From assembly GCA_029747585.1 (NCBI GenBank), contig JAPEVF010000117.1:40108-104107 (forward strand): a stretch of 64,000 nt of DNA, written 5' to 3'. This DNA comes from Pleurotus djamor. Lineage: Eukaryota; Basidiomycota; Agaricomycetes; Agaricales; Pleurotaceae. Below are positions 36,727 to 47,600 of the stretch, in pieces; the first letter of the stretch is position 1, and every line of letters starts with the position of its first letter. A program made the translations under genes and the position numbers. The notes under the pieces are model-generated. The model had not been told where the DNA came from. It saw nothing but the letters and a program-made list of their open reading frames with translations, and made no database searches.

Positions 36727-36900
36727 ACGTAGAGTACTTACACCCAGCCTAGTTTTGAACTTTTGGGCGTCTCGAAGGCGCTCATTGAAGGTGTTTTTAT
36801 CTTCAAACCCTTCACCTGCAATCAACCCGCAATTCGTCGGATTTGGCCTCAGAGTCATGGGTTTCTCGGTATCAGTAGTCACTGTGAACTTGCGTCTATC

Positions 36901-38197
36901 ATGTCCAAACGACGTTATGGTCGCCCTCTGAAACCTGGCTCTCCACCCAGCCCCGCACCCGCAACCACACCGACGAAACGACGCTATGGCCGTCCAATCA
37001 AACCAAAGGATTGGCTCCATGAGCAANCTATGGAGGAGCTCTTGTCTAATATCTCCGTGGTCACCAAACTACCTGACTACTACATCGAGTATGCCCACGA
37101 AGCAGAGGACGTGCCGAAACGCGACTATTCGATTTACTTTTACCCGATACTCTTGTATGACACCCAAGATCGTCGGTTAATCTTGAATACGCGTTCCAAC
37201 GAGGGTTCGAACGCCCCGTCGCTGAGATACGCGATCTTATCTCATCGCTGGGGCGCGACGGAGCTGACGTATCCGGAATTGGAACGCGGTGAGGTGGATG
37301 AGGAGAAACACGACAAGTTTCTACAGTTTTGTCGGGTCGCGCAAGACTATGGGTGTCGGTATGTCTGGATCGACACGGCGTGTATTAGGAAGGACGCAGA
37401 GCACTCTGGGGAATTCGATGATTCGATTCAATCGATGTTTCATTGGTATAAATCTGCTTTTGTGTGTATCGTCTACCTTGGTGATCCGGAGCGGGCAGAG
37501 GATATTGAGGAGGATAGCTGGTTTACGAGGGGGTGGACTTTGCAGGAGTTGCTTGCGCCGAAGCGGATGGCGTTCTTCCTTAGGGACTGGTCTCGACTCG
37601 ATTCAAATGTTCCGTTCGATATCTTTCGACGGACTCTTCCTGCGTCTGGGGATTCTGGGGCGCGTGATGAGTTTGATTGTAGTAAGGAACTTCAGGAGAG
37701 TATATCCAGAGCCACGGGTGAGTTCTTATGCTCATATTCATATTCTTGGTGCGTATCGCTAAGAGAAGGGTGCATTAGGTATAGACAAACCTTCGTTGAT
37801 TTCGTATAAGCCGCACGCTAAGCATTTGGAGCGTGTGTTGCTCTGGGTTCAACGACGTAATACCACAGAGTCAGAGGACATGGTGTATTGTCTCGTGTCT
37901 TTGTTGTTGGTTCGTCTAGCTACGGCGTATGGTGAGGGTGTTGAGAAGGCTCTGGCGCGTCTTCGAGCTGCTTGCGAACCTATCAAGGACTGGGAACCTC
38001 TTAGGCTTTCGGTTCAGACTATGTTGGATGATGTCAGTCACCTTCTTGCTCGGAATATGTATGTGAATTGGATAGCTAATTGCTGTTAACAGAGGAGTGA
38101 GGTCTCAGACCATAGGGACTGGCTCCGTACGCAGTATCGTCCGCTTCAATCAGAACAAGATCAGACTACACATCACGAATCAAATGATGCCCCCTGA
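36901..38197 (+). CDS. HET-domain protein 2
   Basis: Exons 36901-37717, 37779-38032 and 38093-38197 encode 391 residues. The HET region spans about residues 95-215: LRYAILSHRWGATELTYPEL, YGCRYVWIDTACIRKD, QSMFHWYKSAFVCIVYLGDP and WFTRGWTLQELLAPKRMAFF. This is the HET-E/NWD2-like subtype common in agarics. C-terminal to it is ISYKPHAKHLERVLLWVQRR and a region resembling the usual ED-x-VYCL...AYGEG extension. The N-terminus carries a duplicated KRRYGRP[LI]KP motif within 35 residues, basic and Pro-rich. No NACHT or repeat domain follows, so this is a stand-alone HET protein. One N (37027) is in frame. It is unrelated in detail to its neighbour HET protein 1. Confidence 0.85.
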
Positions 38198-38959
38198 TCT
38201 GTTCGTCACTGGTATTATTCCGAGTTCGCTGATGGAAAGTTGCGATTAAGTTATCGACACAGGTTGGTCCCCTCGTCCGACGATGTTTCTTCTCATTCCA
38301 AAATAGATAAACGATGACCACGTAATGACATCAGCCCCCAAATCATCGTGGCAACTGTTGCACCGGGCATCGTTTTTTTGCTGTTGTTCGCCGTCCTCGC
38401 TGATTCCTCGTTTGGCTCTATAACTTTGAATCAGCTAGCTATTCGCCGCTCTACTGCATAGTAGTACGTGATCCCATCGTTCATACGGTGGCTATTACGC
38501 TGATGCAGCATTTTAACATAGATTCTGATATATGGAAGCGAGAAGAGAAGCGAACTGCCAGAAGTTGCTCCCTACACCGCGTGTTCTGTTCCCGCTCCAG
38601 AGCCCCTCACTGCACCGCAGTCTACACTTTGGGTAGCTCCAGGCTTCGCTCATGATTGCGACAGGTGACTGAGGTTGTACTTCCGTGCTCTCTTCGGCGA
38701 CGGCGCGGCCGGGCCTCGGTTTCCCACAGCGACCCCCATCGCAAAAGGAAAGACCTTAACCATTTCCGGTCAAACGTGCATCGGATGNNCGTCATCTGCC
38801 TTCAGAAATAAAGTTCGATTCGAACCCCGACGCCGCGTATAAATACCTCTCGACGATTCCAACCCCCTCCTTTCTTCCTTTCTCTTCCATTCCACCACAA
38901 TCAACTCGCCCTTGACCGAAATCTCTTTTTGACACCACCGCCCTCCATTTTCAATTACA
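38198..38959. other. Upstream region of secreted protein 1
   Basis: No gene is recognised. It contains two N at 38788-38789 and, near its 3' end, the TATA box of the following gene. The minus-strand frame at 38770-38985 is a shadow. Confidence 0.45.
38838..38845 (+). promoter_or_regulatory. TATA box of secreted protein 1
   Basis: TATAAATA about 115 bp before the ATG at 38960; the second secreted gene has TATAAAA at the same distance. Confidence 0.55.
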
Positions 38960-39449
38960 ATGAAGTTTACCTCTTCGACGGCCATCGCTCTCCTCGCCTG
39001 TGCTCTCAGCGCATACGCTCAGGACAGCTCCGCGTCTGCAACCGAGACTTCCGTGTCTGAGTCTGCTAGCGTCACGGACCCCGTCTCTTCCTTGTCGAGC
39101 GCCCTTTCCAGCGAGATCGCCAGGTAAGTCTTTTTGCTTCTACTGATACTGCTCGTCGACTGACCATTCTACGTCGAATAGCGTTACCTCGGACGTAGAA
39201 GCCTCCGCTTCTAGCATGATCTCGTCCGCGGCTTCCTCGTTCACCTCCTCAGTTGGCTCGGCCGCCTCGAGTGCCTCGTCGCAAATCTCCCGCGCATCGT
39301 CTTTGTCCTCTGCAGCGTCTTCGGCTGCCAGCAGGTTGCCCTCCCAATCTAGCGCTGCTCGCTCCAACTTGGGTAGCTTGGGCGGAGGTATCGAGTTGGT
39401 CGCAGGTAGCTTGGTCGTTGCTGTCGCTGCTGGTGTCATGATCTTCTAA
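38960..39449 (+). CDS. Small secreted Ser/Ala-rich protein 1, probably GPI-anchored
   Basis: Exons 38960-39123 and 39182-39449 give 143 residues. MKFTSSTAIALLACALSAYA is a clear signal peptide. The mature part is almost entirely Ser, Ala, Thr and Val, suited to heavy O-mannosylation. The C-terminus is a small-residue stretch followed by a hydrophobic tail (IELVAGSLVVAVAAGVMIF) typical of a GPI signal. Such proteins are usually cell-wall components. It is adjacent to a shorter gene of the same design at 39984, suggesting a tandem pair. Confidence 0.8.
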
Positions 39450-39983
39450 AAAGGTATTATTCGGTTCCTTCCATCATCCCATTTGTGAACTGATCTCCTT
39501 CCTACGTAGCACCATAAATCTTCTCCAGTACCTTCGTGGATGAAATACGGACATGCATTTTTCGGACTATAATCTTCGTTTCCATAATGTTGTTTCCTCT
39601 CCCCCAGTACGAACTTTGCATCTTTCCTCAGATACTGCCCCAATGTATATCTGATGATCAATTTCTTTGCCTCCCAATGTTGCCTGACCATCAGAGACCG
39701 CGGAGACCCCATATATGCGCTAGGAACAGCCAAGTTTACGATTTCCATGGGTTTTCAGATCACCATTCCGAGCTTGAGTGAGCGCATCCGTGACTTTCAT
39801 TTCTGGGAAGCGAAGATAAGCGTAGCAACAAGATGGTGACATTTCGCCGCTGGTGTCAATGAGTCTGTATAAAAGCCAGGACGGCAGAGGATGGATAGTC
39901 AGAACTTGAAACGTCTCTCAGCTTCAGCAACACTTCGACTCCAAAAACCAACCTAAAAGCCTTCAAAAACCCAACCAACCAAA
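39450..39983. other. Spacer between the two secreted-protein genes
   Basis: It holds the 3' UTR of gene 1 and the promoter of gene 2, with short frames only. Confidence 0.5.
39868..39874 (+). promoter_or_regulatory. TATA box of secreted protein 2
   Basis: TATAAAA 116 bp before the ATG at 39984. Confidence 0.55.
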
Positions 39984-40426
39984 ATGAAGTTCATCTCTAC
40001 CGCTGCCGTCTTGTTCGCCATCGGTGCTAGGTGCGGTTTTAGGGATTTCATCGAAGGCTTATCATTTGCTGACATTCTTGTCTTCTCTCTTTTAGCGCTG
40101 TATCTCAAGTCACGGCCGCCGTTGCCATCGCTGCTACCACACCTGGCGCTATACCCGCGAGTGCCAGTGTCACTCAGGCTGTAAGCAGAGCAGCAAGCAG
40201 CGGAGTCTCTTCGGCATCGAGACATGCGAGTGCAAGTTCGGCGGCAGCAAGTAGCTTTTCTAGCGTTGTTAGCAGTGCGAGTAGTGTGAGGGCGTCGGCT
40301 AGTGCTACGCACGCTTCGACCAATGGGGCGGTTGGGTTTGGGAAGAGTGTGGGTGCGGGGTTGGGGTTGGGTGTTTTGGGAGCTGTTGTTGGGATTGCGG
40401 CTGGTGGCGTTGGTGTTATGCTTTGA
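39984..40426 (+). CDS. Small secreted Ser/Ala-rich protein 2, probably GPI-anchored
   Basis: Exons 39984-40030 and 40096-40426 give 125 residues. The signal peptide MKFISTAAVLFAIGA is interrupted by the intron. The mature region is Ser/Ala/Val-rich with a Gly-rich end (GVGAGLGLGVLGAVVGIAAG) before a short hydrophobic tail, again consistent with GPI anchoring. It shares the MKF[TI]S start, composition and TATA position with gene 1, but the intron sits earlier and the sequence is otherwise diverged, so the pair is an old duplication or convergent. Confidence 0.75.
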
Positions 40427-40933
40427 AGACGGAAAGAGCGTCGTCGGGGAAGATGGTTTTCGGACGAACTTTGAGGAACTTCAAGTGGACTTTCGTTTGC
40501 AGACTGTATTTTTCCTTGTGCTGGTGGACATCTCCTTGGACATTTTTGGTTCGCGTTTACGTTTGTTACTTTACGATTCCTGCTACGTGCATATTGTGAT
40601 GATGACTCGGATGCTAGAAGATGATCATGTTACGCCTTTGCAAGCGTTTTGCGTTACTATATGTTCTATGATTTATTTGCCAAGTTGACTTTGAGCTTTC
40701 GTGTTCCAGAGACGGAGAAAGGAGGAGAATTCTAACTTGAAAACGAGGCTGAGAGTAACGACCGACTTACCTCTTGGAACACATCAGACCCAGCGATCAG
40801 AAAGGGACGACGGACCATGGCAATCTTATCTTATCTCTCCGAATAAACTTGCCGAGATAGACGCCCTTCTACCTGCGTTTCGTCTCTGCCGCCGTCGCCG
40901 TCATCGCCAACGACGACGACGAGCACCTCTGCC
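40427..40933. other. Intergenic region before the SDR-like gene
   Basis: No gene is recognised. The open frame crossing 40302-40688 is the tail of secreted protein 2 read in another frame. Confidence 0.45.
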
Positions 40934-42471
40934 ATGGTTCTCCAAGTGGTGCTCTCTGCTGCCTCCGCTCTCTACTCTTCTCATTACTTCGTCCACATAA
41001 TAGCAGGTTTTACTGCCGTCTACGTCCTGCACGCCTTTGCGCAAGGAAAGAGGACATCTCGAGAACGCGATTTACATGCTCGGACCATCATAATTACAGT
41101 GAATCCTCCTCTAACTCTGTAACTGTCATGGTTCTCATCAATGTCGTTCGTTTAACAGGGCGCCTTCACGCCAATAGGCCTGACACTTGCTCAGAACCTC
41201 GCGCAACGTGGTGCACATCTCATTCTACTTACGCCCCAACCCATCGACTCGGGTGAACCCGCGATATTTATCCCCTTACTCCGTTCGACAACCTTGAATG
41301 AAGAAATCTACGCTGAGCAATGCGACCTCTCGTCGCCTTCTTCAATTCGTTCCTTCTGCTCCAAATTCCTCGCAGGAAAAACTAATCGTCTCGACGGCCT
41401 GATTTTCGCGCATGAATACCAACATATCGGTCCTGCTTCTTTGTTTTCTACGCGCTTGGAGGATGGGGAGAGAGCGCGGAGGGAGAGGGAGAGTGCGTCG
41501 TTGGCGACGTTTTTGTGTATTACGCTGTTGTTGCCTTCGTTGCTTGTTGCGCCGGTGGAGAGGGATATTAGGATTATTAATGTGGTCAATCCGTTTTATG
41601 CTGCTGCGGCTGCTGGGACGGCTCCCATTGATCCTTCCCCTTCCACTACCCCGACTTCGACACCGATAACATCACTTCTACTTTCAGAGGGTCTACGATC
41701 ACTACGAACGTGTTTACTCGCGAGACACCTGCAGAGGATATTGGATGCCCTACCCGCTGCTCAACTTCCCAAGACAGACGACGCAGGTGCTGGGCCGAGC
41801 GCGATACCCGTCGCTAGCGCAAAAGCTCAAAAAAGCAACATCGTCGTGGTTTCCGTGTCTCCAGGCATCAGTCGTGCAGGCACAATCATGCATCTACTCA
41901 ACGCCGACTGGGTGAACCCAAGTAAATCAAAGTTGGGTGTATTCTGGTGCGTTTCGATTTCTCACTCTCCGTTCTTCTCTTTCCGAAATTGACTTACTTC
42001 TACTCCGGCTTCGAAAACAGCTACATCCTCCTCCAACCCATCCTCCGCATCTTCGCGAAATCCACAAACTCAGCAATCCAAACAATCCTACACGCGCTCT
42101 TCCTCCCTACTCCATTCAAAACCGTCGGAACACCAGGTACTTCATCGCAGCTACTCAAGCCAGGAGCTCTATACTCCGATTGTAGTGTTGTCCCACTTGT
42201 CGTACGACCAGAACGATTCGTCTCACCTGAGACCGAAGAAACATCCACACCATCGACGGACAATGGTACGGGAGAGAATCCAACACCACAAGGAGAAGGC
42301 GAAGCAGTGAGACTAGAAGACGACGGGGAGTATGGTGGGGAAGTTGCGGGGAGACTCGTTTGGGAGGGGTATGAGAGGGCTTTGAAAGCTTGGGAGAAGG
42401 CGAATCCGGCGAAGGAGGAGGAGAAGCAGACGGCGCCTGATGTGGATGTGGATAGTTTGCCTGCTCTATGA
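40934..42471 (+). CDS. Membrane-anchored short-chain dehydrogenase-like protein
   Basis: Exons 40934-41098, 41159-41946 and 42021-42471 give 467 residues. The N-terminus has a hydrophobic segment (about residues 1-40) and then ITGAFTPIGLTLAQNLAQRG, an SDR Rossmann start in which the middle Gly of TGxxxGxG is Pro. An acidic-strand equivalent and CDLSSPSSIRSFCSKF match the dinucleotide-binding half. The catalytic YxxxK is not visible: the corresponding region reads NPFYAAAAAGTAP. The C-terminal 100 residues are Glu/Asp/Thr-rich and SDR-unlike. It may be an inactive SDR or a scaffold of the kind seen in lipid metabolism; I cannot assign a reaction. Confidence 0.6.
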
Positions 42472-42885
42472 ATGACTCGACGTCGTGGTACAGTAGAGTA
42501 GACATGAGATACTGCGGACTTTATTTATACCAGGATTTCTTGTAGATGTGTAATATACCTAGTCTGTGTTCCGGACATGCAGCAGAGTATCGAGCCAGAG
42601 GCATGCGCCCGGGATACGTCGAATGCCTGTTGATAAGTAGCTGGAACCTGAGGGACATCCACACTTAGTGGGCCGTAGCGACGGATAGTCCCAATCTCTG
42701 GATCCTCATTGCGTTCGTTGCGTGTACGTGAGTCGTGAGTGTCCATGTTGCTTCTTTTGTGGACTCTCATCAGAGTGGTTGACCTACAAATCGAAATCAC
42801 ATCGCGAGGATGCGTGCTCGAAAATCGACGTGATAAGATCATATAAGAACCCACTGACGAGGGGGAACCAGGCAACAGCGACCAA
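42472..42885. other. Intergenic region before the GMC remnant
   Basis: No gene is recognised here. The long minus-strand frame at 42525-43160 is an antisense shadow that runs across the GMC remnant. Confidence 0.45.
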
Positions 42886-43420
42886 ATGGCTTCCAACAAC
42901 ACATACGACTTCGTGTTCGTCGGAGGCAGCACTGTAGGCTGGAAACCAACCTCTATGTCGAGAGGATGATAGTCGATCCTCTTAGAATAGAGCAGCACTG
43001 CAGGGCTCGTGATCGCACGACAACTCTCTCGGAAACTCGCCAATTCACCGTCTGCGTCCTCTAATCCGGGCCTATTCTCAACCTCAACCGCCCCGAGGTC
43101 GCAATGGCTGTGGGTCCCGACAACCTCGCAGACCAAGCTGCGTTCTAACTGCGACGGCATTCACCACAGATGATGGTGCCCAGCATCATCGGCGCAGCTG
43201 TCCTCCCCGCATTCGATCCGCGGTATTTCTCCTCAGGAAGGCGAGTTTTCAGGTTGCAGGCGAGATCATGAAAGATCCTGTGCGGAATGGTACCTTTGAG
43301 GAAGGAGTTCACATTGCGGAATGTACAGCTGAATTCAACGAAGAGATGTTAGACGAGAAATTGAAGACGAACGCGAGCATGACTGACCACTATGTACGTG
43401 CTTCACGGCCGTTAAAGCCA
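42886..43420 (+). pseudogene. Decayed GMC oxidoreductase (aryl-alcohol oxidase-type) N-terminus
   Basis: The ATG at 42886 starts ASNNTYDFVFVGGST, the FAD-binding start of GMC oxidoreductases (YDFxxVGGGTAG). After an intron, TAGLVIARQLS continues. The next conserved region is readable only in a second frame, as TVCVL, a stop, then SGPILNLNRPEVAMAVGPDN, followed by another stop. A later piece at about 43242-43395 (EIMKDPVRNGTFEEG, then LDEKLKTNASMTDHY) may be a C-terminal remnant. With at least two stops, a frameshift and most of the protein missing, this is a pseudogene. Confidence 0.75.
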
Positions 43421-43882
43421 GTCCTTCTCTAATGAAAACCTTGGGCTAGTACCTGCGATTAGCGGCGCCAGATTGCGACGAGGTCCTCCCTCGTCCCGCG
43501 TTTACGGAGCTACGAAGCTCAGAGTCGTCAGTGAGTGATTTCTCGTAAATTGACCGCATATATGCACGTGTCCAGAAAATTGACCATGGTTTCGTAGATA
43601 TGAGTGTCTTCAGTACACTGATTTCAGCGAATACCCAGGTCTCAGTAGTTTGATTTCCATGATAATTGCGCGAAAGTAAAGTGAGAATAAGTGCATACAG
43701 GTCCGGTGGGTGTCGTAGGGAATTCGACAGAGATAAAGACCTCCAAAGGCCTGAGCTTTGGAAAGTCCATTCGGCGTTGATGAAAGACGCCAAAATCGCG
43801 TAAATCAAACTGCAAGTTGAGTGATATTAGCGGATTCGTACGATGAGGACGTGAATGCGGAAAACGTACTTTTGCTCCTTAT
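43421..43882. other. Spacer, nothing recognised
   Basis: A 120-codon minus frame at 43446-43808 shows no motif I know. Confidence 0.35.
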
Positions 43883-44332
43883 CTAGTACTTCATTGGACC
43901 TCCCATACTGGAGCCAGAGCACTCATGGTTGGAGGTCGAAACATGAAGCATGTCCATTTTCGCGGTGAGGTCCTCGGTTAGACTTGCTGACGGAGGTGGA
44001 GGTGGAGGAACAAAAGGAGGAGTGGGTTGGTCGGAGGCCTCAGAGGGCAATATCGGGTAGTGCTCGAGTACAAGCTCAATCAACGATGGCTTGTACTTTT
44101 CCCCCCAATCGTACCACTGCAACTCTTCCCTATCCATGTCAGCAACCGACCTCAAGTTCCCTGCCGCCGCGCAAGCAACCACCTGCTTCACCAAGCGATC
44201 TGGCATGAAAAAGCGTGCTCCATACTGATAGACGGCGTTTTCACCAAGAACCTCGATGGCATGACGCTTGCGCCATTGTAGGAGCGCATCGTACAGTGCT
44301 TTGCTCGGTTTGGGCATTTCTGAGAGCTTCAT
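43883..44332 (-). CDS. HRDC-like domain protein (possible RecQ C-terminal remnant)
   Basis: The minus frame from an ATG at 44332 gives 149 residues. It begins MKLSEMPKPSKALYDALLQW and RKRHAIEVLGENAVY, continues to WGEKYKPSLIELVLEHYP and ends with a proline-rich tail (PPFVPPPPPPSAS). The helix pattern LYDALLQWRKxxA...LVKQVVA...YGEKY resembles an HRDC nucleic-acid-binding domain, found at the C-terminus of RecQ helicases. No helicase domain lies upstream, where the divergent MFS5 gene starts 330 bp away. It is either a small HRDC protein or a surviving 3' piece of a larger gene. The open frame extends further upstream without an ATG. Confidence 0.5.
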   Translation of the reverse strand: MKLSEMPKPSKALYDALLQWRKRHAIEVLGENAVYQYGARFFMPDRLVKQVVACAAAGNLRSVADMDREELQWYDWGEKYKPSLIELVLEHYPILPSEASDQPTPPFVPPPPPPSASLTEDLTAKMDMLHVSTSNHECSGSSMGGPMKY

Positions 44333-44659
44333 ATTCTCGACGTTGGGAGTTTGTAGTGAGTCATGTGGCACCACGTTCTGTTGAAGAGAAAGCGGCAATC
44401 TTGTTGGGTAACGTGTTGACGTACATGGCGGGGTCGAGCGTCGGGCGCGTAGTGGACTGACTTCCTCGATCTCTCTGAACTCGCGTGGCTAGCCTCCTGT
44501 AAAGCCCCTGTAAATCAGGATTCAGTGACCATATCTGGTTTGTTTCTATCTTTGTTCTCGAGCTGATGACCTTCTATTCCCTTGAGTCACACGGTGAAAC
44601 TTTATAGTTGTTCATGGAAAACGATGCCCTCACAAGCTGTGTGTCTACCCTGACAAACC

Positions 44660-47600
44660 ATGGAACCGACCCGCGAAGGTTTTGACATAGAGCGCAATCC
44701 CGTTGACGATGATCCTCGTACATGGTCTGAGACACGGAAGGTGATTACATGCATTCTTTCGAGGGAGTTACTTGAAAAACTGACTTACTGCTCTTTGACG
44801 ACGTGCGTTTATGCATGTCGTATCTTGATAGAATATCATCCTTGTTATTGTCTCCACGGCGGCGATGATGGCTGGCTTCAGCACAAATATACAAAATCGT
44901 ACGCCCCTACCGCCCATCTGACGGACGTATCTTCTTACTAACGAACTGCTGCGTGTAGCTGCTATCCAGCAAATGGAAGAAGACCTCCCAGCGACCAGCT
45001 CACAAATCAGTCTCTCGCTGTCTTTATTCATCCTCTCGCAAGGTCTAATGCCGTTAGTGTGGAGTGCTGTCAGTGAGATAAAGGGAAGAAAGGTATCACA
45101 GCATCAGAATTCCAGATTTTCGTGTTGTATTGCTGATCATGGCGATGCGATATAGCTGGTTTACCTGCTCTCAGTCGGTCTAGCGACGATCGCCTGTGTC
45201 GTTACCGCTGTGAGCCCTAATATCGGCCTGGTGATCGGATTTCGCGTTATCCACGGCGCAGGGTACGTATCGCTCTCCATCCATGCCTCGGCTCTCTAAC
45301 CTCTAAAATCACATCTTCTCAGAACCTCTTCTGCTATCTCCATCGGCGCCGCAACCTTAGCAGACCTTTTCCCATCTTCCGTTCGCGGCAGAAAAATGGG
45401 TATCTACTACACCGCTCCCGCACTAGGGCCCTCCCTCGCCCCGCTTCTCGGGGGTGTACTTACTGATGCGTTTTCCTGGCGCGCGTGNTTTTTGGTTTTT
45501 GGTGATTGGGTCTGGCCTGAATTTTTGCTCGTTTGCGTGGCCGTTTAAGGATACGTGGAGGAAGGAGAGGAGTCTGACTTATCAGAATGCGGTGAGGGCG
45601 AAGTTGAGGGGGAGAGAACGAGAAGGGGAAGCGGAGAAGATCTCTTCTGATGCAGCCATTCCTTCAGAACACGGAGATGGACATAAACGTGAACATCATA
45701 AGGATAGCTCGAGTTCGCCTACCTCCCCGTCGGACTTGAAGTGGGGAGCCGCAATGCTCGGTTTCAGCGTGGCCCATTAGTCATCAGCACAGCCACCAAT
45801 TCCGTCTCTAATTCATCGACACCTTTCTTACGACTGGATTTCTCTCTATTCTCGGATGCTAAATACTTTGTGTGAGACTATAATACCAATAAAGCTGAAT
45901 CTAACTACCTGAGCTGAGCTTTGATGGAAAAAAGCGACGTGTTCGTCAAAACGGAGTTGCCCACCTCCTCTCGAGCCCCTGAGGGATGTCCTGAATGACC
46001 TCGATGTTCGTTGTTTCTTGCAATTTCCATCCATTGCGAACATCTCGGACTGAGGTGGCCATTCAATCTTCCTTCTTAACTCTACTGGTGCTCAGCCTGT
46101 GCCTTTCCCCGCATTTGTGTGTATTATTCCTCAAGCAATACTCATTTCGCGGGAATTTCGTCCGAGTCTCGTTCCGAACTTCAACCCGCAGCTCAGAAGT
46201 GACCATAAGCATCCTTAAGAGCCTTCCTCACTTGCATTGTACCTCTTGGCTAGTAGCCAATGAGCTGACATGCCGTTAGCGGCTTAGGATGATCAGGTGT
46301 GACAGTGATTCGCGTGACATAACGCGATTAAATGAGCAAACGAGCACCGTTTCATCTCAATCAAATTTGCGGCTCACCACACGCGTTTATCTCTCATCCG
46401 AGTATCAGAGTCGTAACTAGAGGGTCATGCGCAGGGTGTCTAAAGAGTGGAATTTTGGATTTAATTTTTCTAACCACACTTTTGCGCGTCGACTGGGTTC
46501 AATCTCCCCATCTACGTCAAAATTCAAAATTCCGGCCTTTGTACACCCTGGCCGCTGTTCCTCGGAGTAGCTTCCGTGTATTTAAAGTGGCCCTATGTCA
46601 ATGAGGAAGCGGTAAACTTGATTAGAGGTTGACACAGAGATTTACAGTGAGGATAAACAAAGCCAAATAGACCAGTGGCTTTGGTGGCATTGCGGCTCCC
46701 CACTTGAAGGATGAGGCCATCCTCTTCACCCACACTCCTCCTCTTGTTGCATTCCAGCCACAGGAATCGACGATCAAGCTCACGCTGAGAGACGTCAGTC
46801 CTCTTGGACCACTGGTACTCGTATTGCGAAGGGTCAATAACCTCTTAATCCTCACTGCTTCTGGTGCGTTCTTACCAACCCCTTGCTCCTTTATGAACCC
46901 CCCCCTGACGTGATTCTGGGGAGGCTCTTTGTTTGGGTTTGGCATATTGGTGTCATACACCTGTGCGCGTACCTTGGGTAACGACTATCATTATTCGGCG
47001 TTGAAGATTGGGTTGGTCCTTCTGGCGTTTGGAGTTGGTACGCCCGTAACACTGGGTTTCATCTGGGTTTTCATCTGTTGTATGCTGCTTAATAGGAAGC
47101 CTTGTTGGGAGCCTAGTTGGAGGACGATACTCTGATTATACATTCAAAAAGCTCAAGAAAGCTGATCCTACTGGAAGTCAGACGTCTCCAGAGGTCAGTC
47201 AATGTACTCATCCTTTCCGAGAATCTCTACTAATTCAACAAACTTCCTTTTACTATGTCCTACACAGATGCGTCTGCGAAGTACACTCATCGCGATGCTA
47301 CTTCTCCCGCCGAATCTTGTTGGCTACGGCTGGGCAAGTCGATTTCACGTCCACATCGCGGTTCTGTGTGTCCTGTTGTTCTTGAACGGGTTTCTATCGA
47401 TGTAAGTTACCCTTATTTCATATGAGAAGCAACGTTGAACGACGCCCACGTTTTGGAAAATTAGAATGATATATGCAAGTGTACTGGCCTACTTAGTCGA
47501 TGCCAACAACGGCCGATCTTCGACTGCGTTTGCTGCTAACAGTGTTTTTCGGGGTGTATGTGCGTTCGCTGCGACTGAGATCGCGGTTCCGCTGCAGGTG

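Noticed and set aside
42525..43160. Long minus-strand open frame of 211 codons
   Set aside because: It is antisense to the GMC remnant, has no family motif and starts from a non-ATG region; treated as a shadow.
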